DNA of 64,000 nucleotides from Edaphochlamys debaryana (taxonomy: Eukaryota > Chlorophyta > Chlorophyceae > Chlamydomonadales), in NCBI GenBank assembly GCA_016858145.1, contig JAEHOE010000063.1, positions 434,001 through 498,000 of the forward strand, given 5' to 3'. Positions within the stretch are counted from its first letter, which is position 1; every line of letters begins with the position of its first letter. Below are positions 38,469 through 49,852 of this stretch, piece after piece. The notes under the pieces were generated by a model. It made no database searches and had not been told where the DNA came from. It saw only the letters and a list, made by a program, of their open reading frames with translations. Made by a program: the position numbers and the translations under genes.

Positions 38469-41400
38469 ATGATTAGCGCACAAGGGTTGCACAATGCCGA
38501 GGCCGGTGCTGAAGAGCATTCGACTGCGACGGATGTCATGTCGGACCCGCACCTGCTAGACCTTATCGCCGCGCACCTGAAGACGCCGCGGGAACGCCTC
38601 CGGTTTGCCTGCGTCAACCGCGCGTGTCGCCAGGCCGTCGACCAGCCGCGCTTTTGGCGCGACATCAAATGGTTTGCATGCGGGTGGCCGGGGGGGCGAA
38701 TGGGAATGAGGCGGGGGCGAAGGTAGCGAGGTCGTTGAAAGCGTGCGAGACACGCCAACTCTGTCCGCGCACCACACGCACCAAACCCAGGGACGCACAA
38801 CGCAGGCCCGTGGCAGGCCCGTTCTGTACAGCACGCATGCTTCCGAGGGATAGCGAGGCCAACGTCGGGGTTTGCTGTGGGGGGCTTCCGCCACGGCCTT
38901 GTCCCACCCCCCCTTTGCGCCCCCCTGCTCCCCAGGCAGGATGTGGGCGGCTGCGAGCCCGGCCGCGCCTTCTCCTACCCCGAGGCGGCCCGCATGGGCA
39001 ACAGGCTGTCCGCGCTGCTGCGCCAGGTGGGGTTGGGGCACGGGGCGGGGGCCGGGGGTAAGGGCGCAGCAACTTGCTGGGCGGGGATAGCGGCAGCGGC
39101 AGCCGGGGTCGGGGACCTGGTCCGCGCTGACGCCTCAAGTGGGAGCGGGGTGGCGTGCTCATGGTCAGGGTGTGGTGGTTGGGCAAGGGTGCGGCGGTGA
39201 GAGCGTGGGTGCAGTTATCCAGACAGTCCTTCAACACCCCCCCTCCCCCGCTGCAGGTGGGCCGGCACGTGGAGCGGCTGCACCTGGCGGGCTGCCCCTG
39301 GCTGCAGGCCACCGGACTGGAGGACATCGCACGGTGGGGTGGGGGGGAGTTAGGGGAGGGAAGGGGAGGTCGAGGGGAGAGGAGGAAGGGAAGGGGGGAC
39401 GGGGTCACCGGCTGTGCCAGCGCATCACCCTGCCCGCCCCTCGTCATCGCCTCCCTCCCCCTCCCCCCTCCCCCAGGTGCCAGCGCCTGGTCCACCTGGA
39501 CGTATCGGGGTGCAGGTGGGGAGGCGGGGGGGAAGAGGGAGGGGAGGAGGGGAGGGGGGAGCAAAGAGGAGGAGACGCACGTTGTGCGCTGGCGTGGCTG
39601 CCCCTGGACCCGCCCCCCCTGCCACCTTCTCAACCCATGCCAACCCTCCCTCTTTCGCTCAACCCCCCCTCCCCCTTTCACCCCCCCCCCAAGCCTCTAC
39701 TCCGTGGACCTGCTGGGGCCCCTGGCGCGCAGCTGCCCCTCGCTGCGCTCCCTGGTGGCCAGGTGGGGGGAGGTGGAAGGGGGAGACGGGGCGCGGGGTA
39801 GGTGGAGGGAATCTTCGACGGACTGGAGACCGGACAGGACAAGAGGGAGGAAAGGGGGTCATGGGGCGGGGTGTGCGCTGGAATGGGCGTTCGGGGAAGT
39901 AGGGAAAGGTGGGTAGGTCCAAGAAGCCTCGCAGGCTTCACTCCAGCATGGGGCCCTGTTCCCCTTTGGTCGCAGGGGCTGTGCGCGCATCGGTGAGCCC
40001 GCCATCATCCAGGTGGGGTGTGTGTGTGGAGGATGCGGGGGGCGGGGTGTGTGTGTGTGTGGAGCTGGGGTCTGGTGCGCACGGGGGAGGTATGTGGGCA
40101 TGGGCCCATGTTCCTCCCCCACCTTCCCCCTCCTCCCCCTCCTCTTCCTCCCCCCCCCTCTTCCTTCGCTCTCCAATGCTCCGAAAATCACCCCCTCCCC
40201 CCCCTCTCCCCCGCTCATCAACAAACACCCCCCCTTTCCCACTCCCAGGGCCTGTGGGATGCGCCCGAGGAGTGCGGGCTGCAGCTGGAGCACCTGGACC
40301 TGCAGGTGGGGGGGGGGGGGAGGGTCAATAGAACAGAGCTCCTGTGTGCGTGTTACCAGTGTGGGTTGGCTGAGTGTGTGTTGGTGGGCATACATGTGAG
40401 GCCTGAGGCCCCCAAGGCACCATGGACGCTGGGGAAGGAGGAGCACGGCGGCGCAAACCCCTTGCTGATCCCAATCTTGTCCTGACGTGAGAACAACCGG
40501 GGACACAAGGACCCGCACGCTCGTGTGTGCGGCACCGCCGAAGCGTGGCAGGAGCGACAGTACCCCTCCCCTCCCCCTCCCTGCCCTCCACCCCCAGGGC
40601 GTGCTGTTCCCGCAGGACCGAGTGGACACGGGCGGGGAGGACCTGGGGCGGGCGGTGGCGCGGCTGGCGGGGCCGCGGCTGGCCTCGCTGCGCCTGGGCT
40701 GGCTGGGGGAGGCGTGAGTGCAGGGGGATGGGGGTGGGGGGCTGCATGGGGACTCGGGAGAGGGGGGGGGGGAGATGCCGCACCGACAGGGGGGCCGCGT
40801 GCGTGCAGGCGGGGCGCGTGGTTGTGCGAAGGGGCGTGGGCCTACTTGCATGTGTTCGCTCATACATGATCCTGGTTCTGCAGGCGGCAGGCGTCCATAC
40901 ATCAGCATATGCATGTCCCCCAACAGACCCCTTCTTCTTCCACACACACCCCTTCTCCCCCTCCCTCCTCCCCCCCAGCTCCTCCCCCGAGCCCTACCAG
41001 GGGGACCTGGGCCCCGTCATGGAGCTGCTGGGCCGCAGCGGGGAGCACCTGCGCCTGTTGGACCTGGCGGGTGGGCCCGGGGTGGGCCCGGGTGGGCCCC
41101 GGGGCGGGCAGGCGGGGACGGCCAGGTACCCGTTTAGGTTGGGCTCCCCGCCCTCCTCTTCCATTCCCTTCCATTTTCGCTGAGCCTCTTTCAGGCGGGG
41201 CGGCCCACCCACTGCCCCCCTCATCCCCCCAACCCAACCCCCCGGGCAGGCTGCTGCTCGCTGCCCGGCTGCGAGCGCGCGCTGCCCTCCGCCCTGGCCC
41301 GCCTGTCCTCGCTCACCGCCCTCAACCTCTCCAACTGGGTGGGCGGCTTCGCCCTGGCGCGGGGGCTGCGCCTGTGCCCCGCCACCGCCCTCACGCACCT

Positions 41401-42913
41401 CAACCTGCGGGGCGTCGAGTGAGTGCGGACGAGGGGGGGGGGGGTGTGGAGGCGGGGATGGGGGAGGGAAGGGTGTGCGGATGGTTAAGTGGATGTGAGG
41501 AAGGGGTCCCGTGGACCATGCGGAGAGGCAGGGACTAGGCTACGGTCAGGCGGGGATCCTCGCTGTAACCTGTACGAAAGGCCCTACCGAAGGCTTTCCT
41601 TCATCTCTGTCCGCCCTCCTGCCCGCACTCTCTCTTCTCCCCGTACTACACCGTCCCACTACCACCACCCTCCCATCTTCCCGCCCCCCTCAATCCCCTT
41701 CCCCACCCCCAGCTGCGTCACCGACCCCGACCTCGCCCCCCTGCTGTCCGCCAGCCCCCGCCTGGCCGCAGCCAACCTGGGCTGCTGCCGCCGCCTCACG
41801 GACGCGACGCTGCGGGCGCTGGCGGCGGCGGCGGCGGGGGCACTCACCGCCCTGGACCTGTGTTACGCCTCGGGGATGACCTCGCAGGGTGGGGGGGGTT
41901 GAGGGTGGGGTGGGGGGGTCGGTCTGGGGAGGAGAGGTGCGGGCCGGGGAGGGGAGGGGAGGGGTAGAGGTGGCGTGTGGCCCGCTGTGTCTTGAGGCCG
42001 TCTCCCGGATGGGCCTGGGAGCGGTCCCTGCCGCAAGCCCCAACTCAAACTCTTATGTGGTCCTCCTCACTGCATTGCCATGGCCTTATCCATTTGCGCC
42101 CTCTACGGCGACCGCGCTTGGTGCAAGCATAAGGCCTGCTCCGTCCCCCATCCACCGTGCCCACCCCCCACCTCCTCCCCCGCAGGCGTGCTGTTCGCCT
42201 CGTCCGCCTTCCCCCGGCTGCGGGAGTTTGGGTTCTCGGGCTTCGCGGGGCTGGGGGACGCTGACGTGGAGGCCATCGCCACGCGGCTGCCGGGGCTGAG
42301 GATGATCGGTGAGGGGCCCGAAGGGGGCGGCCGGGTGGTGGTGTGTGTGTGTGTGTGTGTAAAGGGCACCAGGGCCGGGGCGCGTGAGTATGGCCCGCCG
42401 GGCCGACGTGTGGAGTGCCCACCTGCGTCCCAGCCCCGAGGCCTCATCTACGGCAGCATCTGCCTGCTGCCCCGCTCGCCCACCTCCTCAATTCTCCCCC
42501 ACCAAAGCCCGGACCCTCCCAGTCCTTGACCCCCTTTGCCTCCTGTCCTCGTCCCCCCACCCCCTTCAGGCATTGGCGGCATCCCCCGCCTCACGGACGC
42601 AGCGCTGGTCTGCCTGGCCACCCGCCTGGGCCCCTCCCTGGAGTCCATCTACGCCTCGGACCTGCCCAACGTGGGCCCAGCGGGCCTGGCGGCGCTGCTG
42701 GGCCCGAGCGGGCCCAGCCCGGGCCCCGGCGGGCTCGCCTTCAGGGGCTGTCCGCGCCTGCGCCGCCTCGCGGTGGAGCGCTGCCCCCGCCTGGGCCCGC
42801 AGGATCTGGCGGCTGTACGGCACCTGCAGTGGGCCTTCGATGGGGACATGCTGGACTCGGAGGTGGTGGCGGCGGTTAACCCCTACCTGGCACCTCCCGA
42901 CGTGCAAGGCTGA
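38469..42913 (+). CDS. F-box/leucine-rich-repeat protein (FBXL/AMN1 type)
   Basis: 530 residues in 13 exons: 38469-38671, 38936-39026, 39257-39333, 39477-39515, 39694-39762, 39976-40012, 40249-40305, 40598-40713, 40979-41070, 41250-41418, 41713-41888, 42186-42308, 42570-42913 (1,593 nt, all phases agree). Such proteins are substrate adaptors of SCF ubiquitin ligases. An F-box-like helix set lies at about residues 24-67: HLLDLIAAHL, RLRFACVNRACRQAV, FWRDIKW. Cysteine-type LRRs follow: HVERLHLAGCPWL, RLVHLDVSGC, GLQLEHLDLQ, HLRLLDLAG, SLTALNLSNW, LTHLNLRGVE, RLAAANLGCCRRLTD, ALTALDLCYASGM, RLRRLAVERCPRLG. Many exon ends fall within repeats. Other in-frame ATGs at 38379 and 38538 make the start uncertain. 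The target is not predictable. Confidence 0.82.
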
Positions 42914-44083
42914 AGGAGGAAGCCGAGGGGTTGGGGGAGCTGGGGCGGGAGGCAAAGGTCAGGGGAGAGGTCTGGGGCGGAGGGGTTGAGAGTGATGAAG
43001 GGAGGCTTGCGGCTCCGCCGCCCCGACCTGCCGCCAGCCGTCGAGCCCTCCTCAGCGCCCTGACGTCGTGCATGCCTCGTCCAAGCCTTGCATGGCAGGG
43101 TGGTCCCAGGAAGGAAGGCGCCGGCGGTGTGTTGAAAAGGGTCTTTGTGCCCGCCGGCGAGGGCAAGCGATGTGAAGGCGCGTTGGGTGTTGCAGACGCG
43201 AAAGAGGGTTGACAGTTTGACACCAGTTGAGTTGGTTGTTGTTGGCGCACTGAGCAAGTGGGAGACCTGCGACGAGTCTTGCATCGGCCGCCCCGGAATC
43301 CGGGAAGACGTGAGGGCCGGAATGGCCCGCCCGGCGTGTGAGCTCCAGCACCTGGCCTCTGCGCCGGGTGTGCGTGCTTCGCTCACAAGTATACGTACTT
43401 CATGTGTGCTGGCTTGGTGCAATGTGTGTGTGTGTGTAGCACGTGACGGCATGCGCTGGGGCGGTCCCGGGTGGCTGGGCGCAATTTAGCAGTGTGGCGA
43501 CCCTGCGACTCTGCGACGTAAGCACACACCTTTGCACCTCACGGTGTCCCCACGCCTCCCCGAGAAGCCTCCCCAACCCGGCGCCCCTTGCCGCCGCCTG
43601 GGGCTCAGCCAGACTTGAGAAGAGGACCAGGCCCCAGCCCCCACGTTGCCGCTGCCCCTGCCCCACTTGGGAGCTCCAGCACCTGTCATTCGCTGTCCTG
43701 GCCTGTGACGGCCTGTGTGCCGGTGCGGTACTGCGACTTGCTATCTTGCTGTGAGGGTAGCTTTGTAGCTGGCGAAGGCATGGGGGGGTGCCAGGAGGGC
43801 CGGTTTCTTCTGGACGGGCAGAGGACGGGCGCCAACACACCTGTCGCATCTGGCGGATTCGTATGGAGCACGCCAGACTGAGGCCAGACGCCCGCAGGAG
43901 TTCGGTGAAGCCACTTGTCATTATGCCTACTTGCCTGCATCGCAATACTTAGGCTCGACAGGGCTGCTGTCGACGTCTCTGTAGCGTGCTCACACAACAG
44001 TCGTTTGTGCCAAAGTTGAACGCATATCTGTCGCCCCCCGCGGGCTCGTGCGTACAACCTTACCAGCCAGCTGACAAGCGTGG
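42914..44083. other. Intergenic region with one copy of a dispersed 81-bp repeat
   Basis: 3' flank of the F-box gene and 5' flank of the next gene. A short TG run lies at 43421-43438. No coding exon or TGTAA was seen. Confidence 0.45.
43479..43560. repeat. Dispersed repeat, copy 1
   Basis: About 82 bp, closely matching 47012-47092. Both copies contain GTGGCGACCCTGCGACTCTG and CGGTGTCCCCACGCCTCC. The flanks differ, so this is a discrete repeat. Confidence 0.85.
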
Positions 44084-46376
44084 ATGGAGGTCCTGCAAGC
44101 GGAGTTGGCGTCGCTCGCGTTTACCGCACTCAGCGCCTCGTTGTTGGCTGCCAGTGGAGTCGCCTGGCAATCATGGCGACGCTAGTAAGTCACAGCTTCA
44201 CACACGTTAACGGAAGCGAATTCAGAAGAAGAGCAAAGGGTTTGCGGGTTCGGGGGTAGTGCACGCGCAATTGATTCTTGACTCGGCAGGCGCACACCAC
44301 ACCACCACGGCCTGTCGCGTGTACACTATGGGGCTCACTGCAAGCTGGAAACGGCTGGAGCGCGAGCTGTCGGACCGACAGCGCCCACCCACCTGGCCTC
44401 ACGTTGCCTGCGGGCCGCTGCGGGCGTCGCGTGCTGAACGCCCCCTCGCCCGGCCCTCCCCTGCGTACCGCAGCGCTCGGCGCGCGCACCTGCCCCTTCA
44501 CGACGCCTTCGTCCGCGACAACCACGCCTACGAGCAGGACGCGTCCGGGCCGCAGGTAACCACGAGACCACAACTGGGGGTGGGGTGTGGAGAGGAACGC
44601 CGAAACTGGAGGGCGGAGGGATGCCAAGAGGCGTGCTAGGGGATGCTCAGCGTGCAGTCCCCACGGACAGGACCAGTCCATTACGCGTACAGGTGGTAGA
44701 CTTCTTGTGACAGGGAATTGAATTTGGGTAGGGCGGTTGCAACGGCGGCGTTCAGGCGACGTGCACTGCTCTGGGGTCCCGCTTTGTAACCACCGAGGAG
44801 TGCTAGGAGCATCTTGACGGTGAGACGTGCCTCGTATAACCCCGCCCCCTCCCCTCCCCTCCCCCCCCTTCCGCCCCCAGGAGCCTGAGCGCCTGGTGCT
44901 AGTGCACGAGGAGCGGTCGGAGCCGGGGGATGATGCGGAGGAGGCGGGGCCGGGCCCTGGGGCCCCGGGCGCCGACGGCCCCTGGGGCGGCCTAGACCTG
45001 GTGGGTGCCTGGGCGGCAGTCCAGCGGTGGAGGGGCGGGGAGGGGCGTTTCGGGCGCCAGAGGTGTGCAGAGCCCGTGCCCCGAGACGATGCGGTGTTGG
45101 GGGCGGAGGCTAACCCTGCATTTGGGGGCTTGTGCTCAGGGGATAACCGCTGCGCTGCAGCTGCTCCTTCCCTGGCTTGCCGCGCATGGCTGGCCGTCTC
45201 TGGACGGACCTTCGCCCAAACCCTGGTCCACCCAACACCACTGCACTTCCCTGGTACTCTGCCACTCCAGCACCCCAATCACAACGCCCCCGCCCTCGTC
45301 TGCTGTGCCCTCTCCAGGCCGGCTACACCCGCATATACACGGTCTACACAGCCCTCAGCCGCATGTCCTCCCGGAGGGCCAGCGAGACCTCGCCGGGGGA
45401 CGCCTGCGCGCCTGCAGCCGCAGCAGGAGCGGGGCGGGGGGCGGGCTACGCGGGGCCCAGCACGCGAGCCTCCCGGGAGGGGCTCGGACACGGCCCAGCG
45501 CTGCCGCTCCGCACGTCCCTGTCAGGATCCGTGTCTAGATCTGGATCCGGATCGGGATACGGCGCGGCCCAGGGCCTGCTGGGGGCGTTTGCTTCTGCGC
45601 GGTGGCCCGGGGGCGTGGGCTCGTCCGGGGGCGGCGGCGGCAGCGGGGGCGGGTCGCTGCGGTCCTCCCTGGAGCCGCTGCTGCCCCGCCGCCCCCGCCT
45701 GCGCCGCTGCAGCCAGGCCCTGGCATCCGCCGGGGGCGCAGGGGCGGGGGCGGGGCCCGCGGCGTGCAGCAGCGGAGGCGGCGGCCCCGGCCCCAGCCCG
45801 GCCTCCGCCGCAGTCGCTGCCGGCGGTACCGGTGTCCTGCCTTCAAGCTCTGGGGCTTGGGGGCCAGAGGGCGCGCCTGGGCTGGGGTCGCAGCGGGCGA
45901 AGCCTGCGCGGCTGGGGGGAGGAGTCGGGGCCGGCGGAGGGCTGCTTGACCGAGCCGAAGACCTGGGCCTGTTGGATCGAGCGGAGGCCCGAGGCGGGCT
46001 CGGGCGGGCCTCGACGGGCCCGCCGGGGCCCAGTGGCGGCACCGCTTGGTCGGACGGGGGCCTTCAGGCGATGAGCGGGGGTGTGGCGGGGCAGGGCTCG
46101 GGGCTGCAGCTGGAGCGATTGGTGACGGCTCTGTCCGAGAGGGGCAGTCTAGGAGGGGCGGGACCCTGGCAGGAGAGCGAGGAGGCGGGGCGTGTGGAGG
46201 CGAAGGCGGCTGCGGCGTGGCTGGCAGATGGCTGCCGGGCTGTGGGGGAGGGATGCGGGGTCGGGGATGGGGATGGCGTGTGCCAAGTGGTGCGGGGGCT
46301 CGAGCGCGTGCCGCCGAGCAAGGCCGGGGCGGGCGGCGAATTGCGGCTTGGTGTGAGGGAGATCGCGCTGGCGTAG
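44084..46376 (+). CDS. Unknown protein with N-terminal membrane anchor and low-complexity body
   Basis: 496 residues in four exons: 44084-44184, 44345-44555, 44881-45000, 45318-46376 (1,491 nt, phases agree). The N-terminus (FTALSASLLAASGVAW) is a signal anchor or signal peptide, followed at once by basic WRRYWKRLERELSDRQR. The exon 1-2 join uses acceptor GCAAG|C at 44344/44345; the more obvious AG at 44288-44289 would create a stop or shift the frame. An alternative is that translation starts at the ATG at 44327 and the first ATG is an upstream ORF. The large last exon is rich in Gly, Ser and Ala, with an internal duplication LLDRAEDLG/LLDRAEARG. No family recognised and no catalytic motif seen. 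Confidence 0.6.
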
Positions 46377-46561
46377 AGGGGTGATGCGAGGGCACGGACC
46401 GTGAGGATAAAGAATGGAGGCGGGTGTGGGCTTCAGCGCGGCGGGCGGGGGACGCGAAGCACGTGGGGGTGGCCGTGGGCACGCCGGACGTTTGGGGGCG
46501 GCCCGCGCGAGGCCGCTTGCAGAAAGCCCTAGCCCGCCCCGCCATGAAGCGATGAACGCTC

Positions 46562-46566
46562 TGTAA
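46562..46566 (+). terminator. Candidate TGTAA polyadenylation signal
   Basis: TGTAA 186 nt after the stop codon at 46376, at a typical distance. Confidence 0.6.
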
Positions 46567-46658
46567 CAATACGGCGTGAGAGTGGACAGAACGCTGCGTA
46601 TTACAGGCTGCTCGCGTCGCGGTCTGCCACCTCAGCGACGACAGGAGTTTGAGCGCCC

Positions 46659-46680
46659 CCGTTTTTCGGGCGAAAAACGG
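46659..46680. repeat. Perfect short hairpin
   Basis: CCGTTTTTCG and its exact reverse complement are separated by GG. A weaker outer pair (GGAGTT near 46643, AACTCC near 46685) could extend the structure. Confidence 0.85.
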
Positions 46681-47011
46681 CACGAACTCCGTCTAGACGC
46701 GCTCCTCTTGCGCTACAGATTGCCCTCACTCACCCGAGTGCGTGGGCTATGCAGGTAGTCCGCGCCGAGTACAATGATGGCTTCCCCGGTGGTTTGTCTT
46801 CGGAGCACCCCACCGCTCAGTGCTCTCCCTGGTCGAATCAGATGTTCGGCGCTATACGCATGCTAATGGCAATCGGGCTATTGGCAGTTTGGAAGGCATC
46901 TGCACCACGTACGGCGCCTCTTTGCGCCTCTGTGTGCAGCGCCTCAGAGGCCTTGCAGTTGTGCGCGATAGATAGGCGGCAACAGATTCCGAGCGCTGGG
47001 CAGCCTGACGA

Positions 47012-47092
47012 GCGCAATCTAGCATTGTGGCGACCCTGCGACTCTGCGACGAAAGCACCCACCTTTGCACCTCGCGGTGTCCCCACGCCTCC
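47012..47092. repeat. Dispersed repeat, copy 2
   Basis: Close match to 43479-43560 in the same orientation, 3.5 kb apart, on the other side of the gene at 44084-46376. Confidence 0.85.
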
Positions 47093-47260
47093 GCGCATAC
47101 TGCTAGCGCAATCTGAATAGTAACTGTGAAGCCTGAGCCATGGGGCGCTGAGATCACGCCGTGGGAGGCGCAAGGTCCGGCGGAGGACCTGCAGCCTAGA
47201 GAAACAGGTCTCCTCCGGGCGCGGTCCTCAGTATCTCCGCTCCATATCTAGGTAAAATCG

Positions 47261-49852
47261 ATGATTTCATTTCTCGAATTGTCGCACCAAGCGGCCGCAG
47301 CTGCTGCGTCGGTGGGCCGTGCCGATTGTCATGACGCGCCCGGCCCCGGCGACCCCGGCCCGCCGGAAGCTGGCACTAGCCCGGCGGAGCTGGCGTCTCT
47401 CGACGGCAACGGCTGCCTGGAGCTATCAGCAGACCAGCGCAACAGCGCGGGGAACAGCGGGGGCAGCGGCGAGCTCGGCGCGGCCCTCGCGGCTGCCTCA
47501 GCGGACCCCAGAGACGCCAGCGCTGCAGCCGCCACGCTGGTTGGTGCGCGGACTGCACCTCCGATGCCCGAGCGGTACTACACCCTGCACGTGGCCCTCC
47601 GGCGCATGCACGGCCAGTCGGCGCTGCGCGCCGCCTTCCCCGCCCAGCTCCGCGAGGCCTCCAAAACCGGGCAGCCGGTCCCGGTGACCCTCCACGTCCG
47701 CGACACACCCGAGCCACCCACCCCCTCCATCCTCGCCAGCCTACGTAGCGGCACCCCCACAACCCGGGCCTTCCGGCCTCACGACGTCCTGACGCCGTAC
47801 GCGCTCAAGCTGCACGTGTACGAGGGCGCTCCCTGCCTCATGGGCACAGTCACCCTGGCCAGCCGCCTCAACGTGAGGCCCGGGGACCGCCTCACCCTCA
47901 ACCTCCTGCCGGACGGTACGGCGGTCGTGGAGCCGGAACTGGACGCCCCCTCGCCCTCCGCCGTGTCCGGTCCGGCGCTGTCCGGCGCTCCGGACGCGCA
48001 GTCCGGACTGGCCGGCGTCGACGGCGGGCCGTCGCAGGGCCACGGCTGCCGCCGGCGGCGGCGCGCCCCGCCCCCTTCGACGCCGCAGGCCTCCCACCGA
48101 TCCACGCCGGAGCCCCCGGCGCCGCCGCCGGCGGCAGCAGCAATGGCAGCGACGGCGACAGCAACGGCGGCGGCGACGACGAGAGAACCCGTCGCTGCCG
48201 GCGGGGGCGCGCAGCAGGCGGTGACATGGGCCGACGGCGACGCCGGCGTCAGCGGGCCGGGATCTGTCGTACCGCTGACGGAAGCCGGGATCCGGAACGC
48301 GCAGATCAGCCTGCCGGGGCACGTGCTGGAGGCGCTGCTGGGCGGCGAGGTGGCGGCGCGGGGCCTGTGTGGGCCCGGCGGGTCCGGCGGCGGCAGCCCT
48401 GGCGGCGGCGAGAACCGCGGCGTGGTGGTGTGCGACCGGGACCCAGCCAGCGGCCGGCCGCGGCCCATCCCCGGCGCCAAGCTGTGCTCGTACTCGTACG
48501 GCGCGGCGGGCAGCGCGGGGGTGCAGAAGACGCTGTGGCACCTGCGCTGCTTGACGCCCTGGCTGAGGGAGCGGGGCGCGGAGCCGGGGGACCGACTGGT
48601 GAGCGCTGGGGGAGGGGATGCGAGGGGAAGGGGTGGAGGAGGGGAGAGCGCGAGGGGTTTGGTAAGAGGGCGTTGCTGTGGCGGTGGAATCGGGTTGGGG
48701 GCTCGATGGGCCAGGACAGTTGGGGCGGGGAGGGGGCCGCTCTAGATGGAGGCTTAGAGATGGAGGGTTGGGGCGATGGAGGCGGCACTGGGAGACGGTG
48801 TGTGGATGGGAGCACAAGCTGGGGTGCGCCCCAGTCCAGTCCTTCTCCCCCTCCCCCCGTATACACCAAACCTGTCATCCCCTATGCCCTCGCAGGTGCT
48901 CCGAGTGATGGACGCAGCAGGCGGCGGCGTGGCGGCGGGGCCGGCCGATGGCGGCGGCGGCGGTGCGGGGCGCGAGGACAGCGATGAGGACGCCGCGGGC
49001 GGTGGGGAGGAGGGCGAGTTCGGGGCGGCCAAGCGGCGGCGGCTGGGCGCCGGCGGCCCCCTGACCATGCTGGTGGCCCTCGTTAAGGCCGGGGAGGAGC
49101 TGGACCCGGGGCTCGAGGCGGCGGTGGCGGGGGCCGGCGGCGGCCGCGGGCGGGGCCGCGGCAGGGGGCGCGGGCGCGGGCGCAGCGGCGACGGCGGTCG
49201 GGGCGCGGGCGCGGGTGCGGGTGGTCTGGACTCGGCCTCCGTGGCATTGCCTGCGTCGGCCGCTAGCCCGCCGGTACCACACAGCCGGCACTTGGCTGCG
49301 GCGGAGGAGCCCGGCGGCGCCAGCTGGCCTGGCGGCGGCGCTGCCATGGGTGGCGGCGGCAGCCCCGCCGCCGCCGCTGCTGCTGCCGCCGCCGCTGCGG
49401 CGCTGCAGCAGCAGTCGCTGCTGCAGATGCTGCTGCTCAACGCCGCCAAGCGGCCAGGGCAGGTGGCGGCGCCGCCGACGCCATCGACGCCGGCCCCTGC
49501 ACCGCCTCCGTCGACGCTCGAGGCGGCGCTGGCGGCCATGCTGCCTGCAGGGCGGGCGGCGGTGCCGACGGGGCTGGACGCTGCGCTGGCGGCGGCGATG
49601 GCAGGGCTGCAGAGTCGGGCGGCGGCGGCGCCGTCAGCCCTGGACGCGGCGCTAGCGGCGTCACTGGCGGCGGCGGCGGCGCCGGGCCGTCAGCCAGGGC
49701 TTGAGGCGGCGCTGGCGGCTCAGCTGCTCGCGGCCCGCGCCCCTGTGGCGGCAGCAGCCGCTGCTCCGCCGCCGGCGGCCCTGCTGGGGCCGCCGCCGCA
49801 CCTCAGCGCCGCCGCTTTGCTGGGACTCAGCCTGCCGCCTCCTCGGGAGTAG
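47261..49852 (+). CDS. Probable nuclear protein with two B3-like regions and Ala/Leu repeats
   Basis: 764 residues in two exons, 47261-48598 and 48896-49852. Two regions look like plant B3 DNA-binding pseudobarrels. Region 1 (about residues 104-229) has YYTLHVALRR, ALRAAFPAQL, VPVTLHVRD, ALKLHVYEG and LNVRPGDRLTLNLL. Region 2 (about 345-455) has AQISLPGHVLEALLGG, TLWHLRCLTPWLRERG and AEPGDRLVLRVMD, crossing the intron. The repeated GDRL near the end of each matches the B3 pattern of a GD before the last strand. Between and after them lie RRRRR and AKRRR basic clusters and long Ala, Gly and Pro runs. The last about 150 residues hold four LEAALAA/LDAALAA-type repeats. The B3 assignment is by pattern only; structure prediction would decide it. 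Start ATG follows a non-coding leader with no earlier in-frame ATG. Confidence 0.65.

Larger units (their letters stand above)
46377..47260. other. Intergenic region with hairpin and dispersed repeat
   Basis: Contains the 3' UTR of the upstream gene, a perfect 10-bp stem hairpin, and the second copy of the 81-bp repeat just before the next gene. No coding exon seen. Confidence 0.5.
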
